A DNA stretch of 64,000 nucleotides from positions 30,033-94,032 of the forward strand of contig JBHGBM010000009.1 in NCBI GenBank assembly GCA_041946965.1, written 5' to 3'. Under the pieces are notes generated by a model. That model was not told where the DNA came from and did not search any database. It saw nothing but the letters and a program-made list of their open reading frames with translations. The translations under genes and the position numbers were made by a program. Shown here one piece after another: positions 59,911 to 64,000 of this stretch (the stretch's first letter is position 1; each line of letters starts with the position of its first letter). Source of the DNA: JBHGBM01 sp041946965 (GTDB taxonomy: Bacteria > Acidobacteriota > Terriglobia > Bryobacterales > Bryobacteraceae).

Positions 59911-62216
59911 CGGCGTAAACGGATCGTGCGGGAACGTCCCTCAACTTCGATTTCGAGCACGCCCTCGGTGCTGGCCGCGGCGGTCCGCCGTCCGGCGTCG
60001 TAAACGCGGCCCGGCCGTGCATCGAGCACGATCGCGCGTATCGGCGCCGCGCCGGAGAGCGTCACCTCCCCAAGCGGGCCGGGCGTTCGGGCGAACACGG
60101 CAACGGTGTTCCCGATACGCACGGCGTGCGCCGCATCGCCGGCTTTGACGAGTTCCGTCTCCGGCAGCGGCGCACTTTCACGAGCCAGGCGCGGGAAAAG
60201 AACCGTCAGAAAGCGGTGGCTTACACCCGGCTCGGCGGGTTCGATTTCGGCCCGCCAGAGGCCCAGTTGCTTGGTTTCGCGCGGCAAGGCCGGATCGCCA
60301 CCCTCGAGGTTCACGCCGTCGAAGCCGTCGGATTGGTCGCCATCCTTTTCCACGTACGCATAGTAGTTCCGGCCGCCGATCTTGAGCGTGCGCGTCCGTT
60401 CGGGCAACAGCGACACGGCGGTCAACACGCCCCGCTGGTGAGCGACGGTGAAGCGGCGGTCGAACGATTCGAGTATGCCGTTATCGGCGGACGCGCCGAC
60501 CAGCAACTTCTCCCGCCCGGTCAGCGGCTTCGATAACGCGTGCAGCAGGAACTTCGGCACATACGAGGGACGCGTGGTTTGGACGCGGTCGTAGATCACA
60601 AACGCCCGTTCCGGCCGCAGGTAAAGGAACTGGCGGGTAACCAGCGACACTTTCGCTTCCGCGCCCGGCTCGGCCCAGTGCGTCGAGTTGTAGGCGGGCG
60701 TGATATCCGCCGACACGTAGTCGAAACGCCCCGGGGCGCCGTCGAATGCGGTGATACGCGCCCGGCGCAGGTGCGGTCCCGCGTCCCGCTGCGCCTCGAA
60801 ATGTTCCAGGCTGACGCAGTCGAAGCCGGTCGGCCGGATGACCCGCTGGCCGCCCGAGAGCGCCGTCCACGGCGCGCCCTTCACCGCGCGCAAGCCGCCC
60901 GAGGTTTCCCCCGGCGCCAGAATCAGGAGGCTGTTGGCGGCGACCGTCTGCACGGCGTAACCCAAGCGGTAGGCTCCGTAGTAGCCGCCGGGATCGCCGT
61001 AGATGCCGGTAAGGGGCGCCAGCAAGCCGCCATACTGGATGCTGAAATGGCCGGCGTCGTAATGGTCGTGGTGCGCCAGCAGGTCTCCGGCTTTGAAAGA
61101 TGCGAACAACTCGTCGGCATCGCCCCACTCGCCGCGAAAGAATGCGACTCCCAGCGAAGCGCGCCCGAACAGGCGAGCCTGGGGGAGGTGATCGCGCAGC
61201 CGGCGCTCGGGCGCGGCAGGGTTGCGCTGTGGCGCGTAAGCCAGCGCCGCCCACCAGCGCAGCGGCCCTTTGCCGTACGGTGTAGGGGAGAGTTTGCGGA
61301 ACCAGTCGGCGCCGGCGGCGAGGTTCGGATCGCGGGAGAGGCGCGCGAAATAATCGGCGGTCACCTCCCACCAGCCGGTCTCGCCAAGCCGGAGCGAGCC
61401 GGACGAGTCGCCGTAGGGCTCGAAGACGCGGTTGGGCCCGAACTGGTACAGCGACCACAGCCCGATGGTTCGCATCAGTTCGCGGATGGGGATGCCGGCG
61501 ATGGAGTCGGAGCCGGTGGCGGTAAGGAAGCAGTCGGCCGCCAAGGCGTAGGGCGCCGCGCGATTGTAGATCCAGTAACTCGGGCCTTCGGGCCAGCCCT
61601 CGGAGAACCGGAGCGCGCGCAGCGCCTGTACGTAGTGTGCGGTGGCGCGGGCGAGACGGCGTTCGTGCCCCGGCCGGTCGCCCAAAGCCAGGGCCGCGAC
61701 AATGGCGCCGTTGGCGGCCTGGTTGCGCCCGTGCCAGAGCGCCATGCCGCGGTCGTCGAGCCAGTCGAGTTCGGTGTCCAGCCGTTCGGTGATGCGGGCG
61801 GCGGCCTGTTCCCGGCTCTCCGCGAGCGCGGGGTGGCCGTGGAGCCAGTCCCAGGCGAGCGCGAAGGCCCACACGTGCGAGTAGCGCCCGCTGCCGGTGC
61901 GGCTGATGGGCTCCTCCGTCAACAACTGCGCCGCCCGGCGGGCGAAGCGTTCGTCGGCGGTCACCGCCCAGGCGGCGGCCGCCTCGGCGGGGTCGCGCGT
62001 CTGGGTGGCGCGGGCGAGGGCGGCATCGAAGATGCTCCTGAAAGCCGCGTCGGTGCGATACAGCGCTCGAACGGATTCGAGCGTGCGTTCCCCCGCGGGG
62101 CGGAACGAGAGACGCGGATGGGAGGCCGCGAGCCGCGGCGGCGCGACCTCCGGAGGCGGCAAATAGCGCTGGGCGAACGCCGCCCCGCTCAATAAGAAAC
62201 AGATACAGAGTCGCAT
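59907..62216 (-). CDS. Secreted heparinase II/III-like polysaccharide lyase family protein
   Basis: A 769-residue exported protein (signal peptide MRLCICFLLSGAAFAQ). An alpha-helical toroid part (VWAFALAWDWLHGHPAL, WHGRNQAANGAIVAALALG, EGWPEGPSYWIYNRAAPYAL) is followed by the beta-sandwich heparinase II/III-like part with AHHDHYDAGHFSIQYGG, the catalytic His/Tyr region, and ETSGGLRAVKG. It overlaps the end of the upstream transglutaminase-like gene by 28 bases on the same strand, so both are co-transcribed. Second lyase of this fold within 5 kb; the two differ strongly in sequence and are not recent duplicates. Confidence 0.82.
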   Translation of the reverse strand: MRLCICFLLSGAAFAQRYLPPPEVAPPRLAASHPRLSFRPAGERTLESVRALYRTDAAFRSIFDAALARATQTRDPAEAAAAWAVTADERFARRAAQLLTEEPISRTGSGRYSHVWAFALAWDWLHGHPALAESREQAAARITERLDTELDWLDDRGMALWHGRNQAANGAIVAALALGDRPGHERRLARATAHYVQALRALRFSEGWPEGPSYWIYNRAAPYALAADCFLTATGSDSIAGIPIRELMRTIGLWSLYQFGPNRVFEPYGDSSGSLRLGETGWWEVTADYFARLSRDPNLAAGADWFRKLSPTPYGKGPLRWWAALAYAPQRNPAAPERRLRDHLPQARLFGRASLGVAFFRGEWGDADELFASFKAGDLLAHHDHYDAGHFSIQYGGLLAPLTGIYGDPGGYYGAYRLGYAVQTVAANSLLILAPGETSGGLRAVKGAPWTALSGGQRVIRPTGFDCVSLEHFEAQRDAGPHLRRARITAFDGAPGRFDYVSADITPAYNSTHWAEPGAEAKVSLVTRQFLYLRPERAFVIYDRVQTTRPSYVPKFLLHALSKPLTGREKLLVGASADNGILESFDRRFTVAHQRGVLTAVSLLPERTRTLKIGGRNYYAYVEKDGDQSDGFDGVNLEGGDPALPRETKQLGLWRAEIEPAEPGVSHRFLTVLFPRLARESAPLPETELVKAGDAAHAVRIGNTVAVFARTPGPLGEVTLSGAAPIRAIVLDARPGRVYDAGRRTAAASTEGVLEIEVEGRSRTIRLRR

Positions 62217-63898
62217 CGCGTGAGTCCTGGCGCGTCCATGGTCCACACGGCTTCGTTGTTCCGGAATTCCGCCGGCATGAGCGACCGCCTCACCGAGCGC
62301 GCGCCGGCGGCGGTCCGGTAGCGGTAGACAACTTCCACCGGCCCCCGCAGACTCGCGGCGTCGCGCACGCGGAAACGCATCGCATTTCGTCCCGCGAAGA
62401 TCTGCGGGATGGACATGATGCCATTCTCGAAGAACAGATCGAGCCGCAGGGCGGAGAGTCCGGCGGGCGCCGTGCGCGCCGCATCCGCCCCGACGGCCAG
62501 GCGCAACTGGAAACGGTAGACGCCGTGGATGCTGACGTCCTTGCCGTTGAATCGCGGACGGCCCAGTTCGATGGTTTGCGGCCCGGGTTCGGCCGCCAGC
62601 GTCTGCCATGCGGACCAGACATCGGGTTCCGCCGCATGCCCGCGCTTCGCCGCGAGCGTTCGCATCTCGATCCGGGTCCCCTTGCCGGCAAGCTCGATCT
62701 CCAGCGTGCCATCCACGAGCACGTAGGGGCAGCGGAAATCGAACACCGCTTCTCCCCCGCCGCCGGGCTGCGCCGTCCTCAAGTATGGCGCCTCCGGGGA
62801 ATGGACCAGCGTGCTTCCCGGAGCCAGCGCGTCGAGCATTTCAGCGCGAGAGAGCACTGGCCGGTACCGGATCGCGCCCCACGCCTGTCCGATAGTGCGG
62901 CCGCCGGCCACGTCCGCGCCGTAACCTTCATCGGAGGGGACCCGCTCCAGGTAGGGACGGGCGCGACGGTAGTTGGGATCATACTTGGGCCAGTTGCCGT
63001 CCAGCGAGGTCTCGGTCACGCGGTAGAATCTTCCCGCGGGCAGGAACGGCCACTCGCGTTCGGTGTGTTTGCCGGCCGGCCGGTAGAACTTGCGCGCCGA
63101 ATTGTCCCAGCGGCGCTCGATCGTGGTTCCCCGCCAAAGCGTGAAATCCATGTCGTGGAATCGCGTTCCCATGCGGTAATGCGAGTTGCCGAAGACGGTC
63201 TCCTTGGGTGCGCCGGCGGCTCGCCACTCCTGTTCGGAGTCGAACCAGCCGGGCTGAATCAGCAGGGCACGCTCCCACTCGACGCCCCAAATCTCGAAGA
63301 ACGGCCGGCTGCGGTGGCGGAACCGGCGGTTGCGATGGAACTGTTCGTCGTCGCCAATCTCGCTCCAGTCGAGCACGCGCGCATCCGGCGCGTCACGCTC
63401 GACGAGATAATAGCCGTAACGCGGGTCGAACGCGCCGTAGCGCCCGTCCATACGCAGGCGGTACATGGTGTGGTAGCCGCCGTTCTCGTGCTGCGTGATG
63501 ACGCGCTCCGCGGCCGCCGGATCGCGCTTGTACTCCTTCCATGCAGCCTCGGCGATGCGGCTGGTGGTGTCGCAATAGCCCCATCCGTAAACGAATAACT
63601 GCTTGTGCGCGTCGAGCACGTACCGTTCGTCGCCGAACGGCCCTTCATAGGCCTGGATCATGCCGCCAACCGCCATGCGGTTGAACAGCCGGAGCCACTC
63701 GAAAAACGCCTTGCCCTGCGCGGTTTCCGGCGCCTTTTCAAGACCTGCGATGCGCATCACGTCGGACGTCCATCCCACCAGGTCCGTGGCGCGGGGCCAT
63801 GCGTCGCAGGAGAGCAAGGGACCGGTAACAGGCGGCGGATTCTCCGCCAACAGGCAGAGTGAACAGGCGAGGCCAATGAGCGGCCGCATAGGTCTCAT
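62189..63898 (-). CDS. Secreted protein with transglutaminase-like Cys-His-Asp pattern, function unknown
   Basis: A 569-residue exported protein (MRPLIGLACSLCLLAE signal). Residues 95-170 read like a transglutaminase-fold core: GWGYCDTTSR (Cys109), NGGYHTMYRLRMDGRYG (His143), AFDPRYGYY (Asp158), in the usual C-H-D order and spacing. The rest is beta-rich, with a long segment FHDMDFTLWRGTTIERRWD. I know no characterised relative. It is the first gene of the minus-strand run with the second heparinase-like protein. The frame gives MRPMRPLIGL; the second ATG (63889) lies ten bases from a TATCAG box and may be the real start. It could cleave or cross-link peptides, or be an inactive fold. Confidence 0.6.
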   Translation of the reverse strand: MRPMRPLIGLACSLCLLAENPPPVTGPLLSCDAWPRATDLVGWTSDVMRIAGLEKAPETAQGKAFFEWLRLFNRMAVGGMIQAYEGPFGDERYVLDAHKQLFVYGWGYCDTTSRIAEAAWKEYKRDPAAAERVITQHENGGYHTMYRLRMDGRYGAFDPRYGYYLVERDAPDARVLDWSEIGDDEQFHRNRRFRHRSRPFFEIWGVEWERALLIQPGWFDSEQEWRAAGAPKETVFGNSHYRMGTRFHDMDFTLWRGTTIERRWDNSARKFYRPAGKHTEREWPFLPAGRFYRVTETSLDGNWPKYDPNYRRARPYLERVPSDEGYGADVAGGRTIGQAWGAIRYRPVLSRAEMLDALAPGSTLVHSPEAPYLRTAQPGGGGEAVFDFRCPYVLVDGTLEIELAGKGTRIEMRTLAAKRGHAAEPDVWSAWQTLAAEPGPQTIELGRPRFNGKDVSIHGVYRFQLRLAVGADAARTAPAGLSALRLDLFFENGIMSIPQIFAGRNAMRFRVRDAASLRGPVEVVYRYRTAAGARSVRRSLMPAEFRNNEAVWTMDAPGLTRCDSVSVSY

Positions 63899-63926
63899 CT
63901 GATACCCGGCGGCGGTCGCCTGTCAA
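63899..63926 (-). promoter_or_regulatory. Probable promoter of the transglutaminase-like/lyase operon
   Basis: On the minus strand TTGACA (63926-63921), a 16-base spacer, then TATCAG (63904-63899). The -10 ends 9 bases before the ATG at 63889, so the transcript would be leaderless if this start is used. Confidence 0.5.
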
Positions 63927-64000
63927 GGTCGCCGGGTGGGGCTGTCGTTAGTTTGTCAAGATGTCCGGTTTTATTAGCACGTGAATTGTCCGCTTTGCAC
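63921..64000. repeat. Short direct repeats at window edge, possible end of an insertion sequence
   Basis: Lower GC than its surroundings. TGTCCGGTTTT (63962-63972) and TGTCCGCTTTG (63987-63997) are near-identical and 25 bases apart; TGTCAAG occurs at 63921-63927 and 63954-63960. Repeated short boxes are typical of the ends of IS21-like elements, but no transposase gene is inside the window, so this is only a possibility. Confidence 0.25.

Noticed and set aside
1..64000. CRISPR array, tRNA, rRNA or integrase genes
   Set aside because: No regularly spaced repeats, cloverleaf-like sequences, rRNA segments or recombinase motifs were seen; phage or classical defence genes are absent too.

Overview
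The window is GC-rich, densely packed bacterial chromosome and most resembles a soil-type member of the Acidobacteriota, near Bryobacterales/Solibacteraceae. This rests on four very large TonB-dependent-receptor-like proteins that begin with a carboxypeptidase-regulatory-like domain and have no SusD partner, several twin-arginine-exported Gfo/Idh/MocA and aldo/keto-reductase proteins, and many secreted carbohydrate-active enzymes. The placement is inferred from protein content; no rRNA or tRNA gene is visible. No stretch longer than 300 bases lacks a gene.

Region 1 (1-8271) is mixed. It holds the end of a large acyl-CoA dehydrogenase coupled to an ETF-quinone-oxidoreductase-like flavoprotein, then a minus-strand run of TonB receptor, GNAT acetyltransferase, dihydropteroate synthase and a small membrane protein, then a small DUF6717-type protein.

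Region 2 (8231-21668) looks like a polyol-phosphate/glycerophosphodiester locus. A minus-strand pair (HAD-IIA phosphatase, secreted nucleotide-pyrophosphatase-like phosphodiesterase) is divergent from a plus-strand operon: SorC-type regulator, AraM/EgsA-type sn-glycerol-1-phosphate dehydrogenase, MFS transporter, TonB receptor, FAD oxidoreductase, secreted glycerophosphodiester phosphodiesterase and RbtT/CsbX-type polyol permease. Several junctions are ATGA overlaps. The intergenic region has a perfect 14-bp palindrome, a second half-site and a good sigma-70 promoter. A wrecked DUF4185-like gene follows.

Region 3 (21654-30808) carries an MFS transporter, an NHL beta-propeller protein, and a minus-strand run of a very large GH42-like protein, a sulfatase, a Tat-exported aldo/keto reductase and a Tat-exported Gfo/Idh/MocA protein. 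The last two lack the usual catalytic lysines.

Region 4 (30981-50970) is the most coherent sugar-utilisation system. A DegT aminotransferase, a Gfo/Idh/MocA dehydrogenase and a LacI regulator lie on the plus strand. Next to them are two divergent operons driven from one 210-bp region: TonB receptor plus a GH67N/GH20-like hydrolase on the minus strand; and L-fucose/L-arabinose-type isomerase, TIM-barrel isomerase, a second related TonB receptor, three tandem paralogous GH43/GH32-like beta-propeller proteins and an MFS transporter on the plus strand. Two palindromes centred on AAACGTTT each sit 10-11 bp upstream of a TTTACA -35 box, one per direction, which suggests LacI-family control of both operons.

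Region 5 (50953-64000) has an SGNH-hydrolase/TPR protein, a Gfo/Idh/MocA plus sugar-isomerase pair, two heparinase II/III-like proteins, a GH42-like protein and a secreted protein with a transglutaminase-like Cys-His-Asp pattern. Regions 3-5 together read as a large accessory island for breaking down a complex, probably acidic and partly sulfated, polysaccharide. The substrate is not identified by the sequence.
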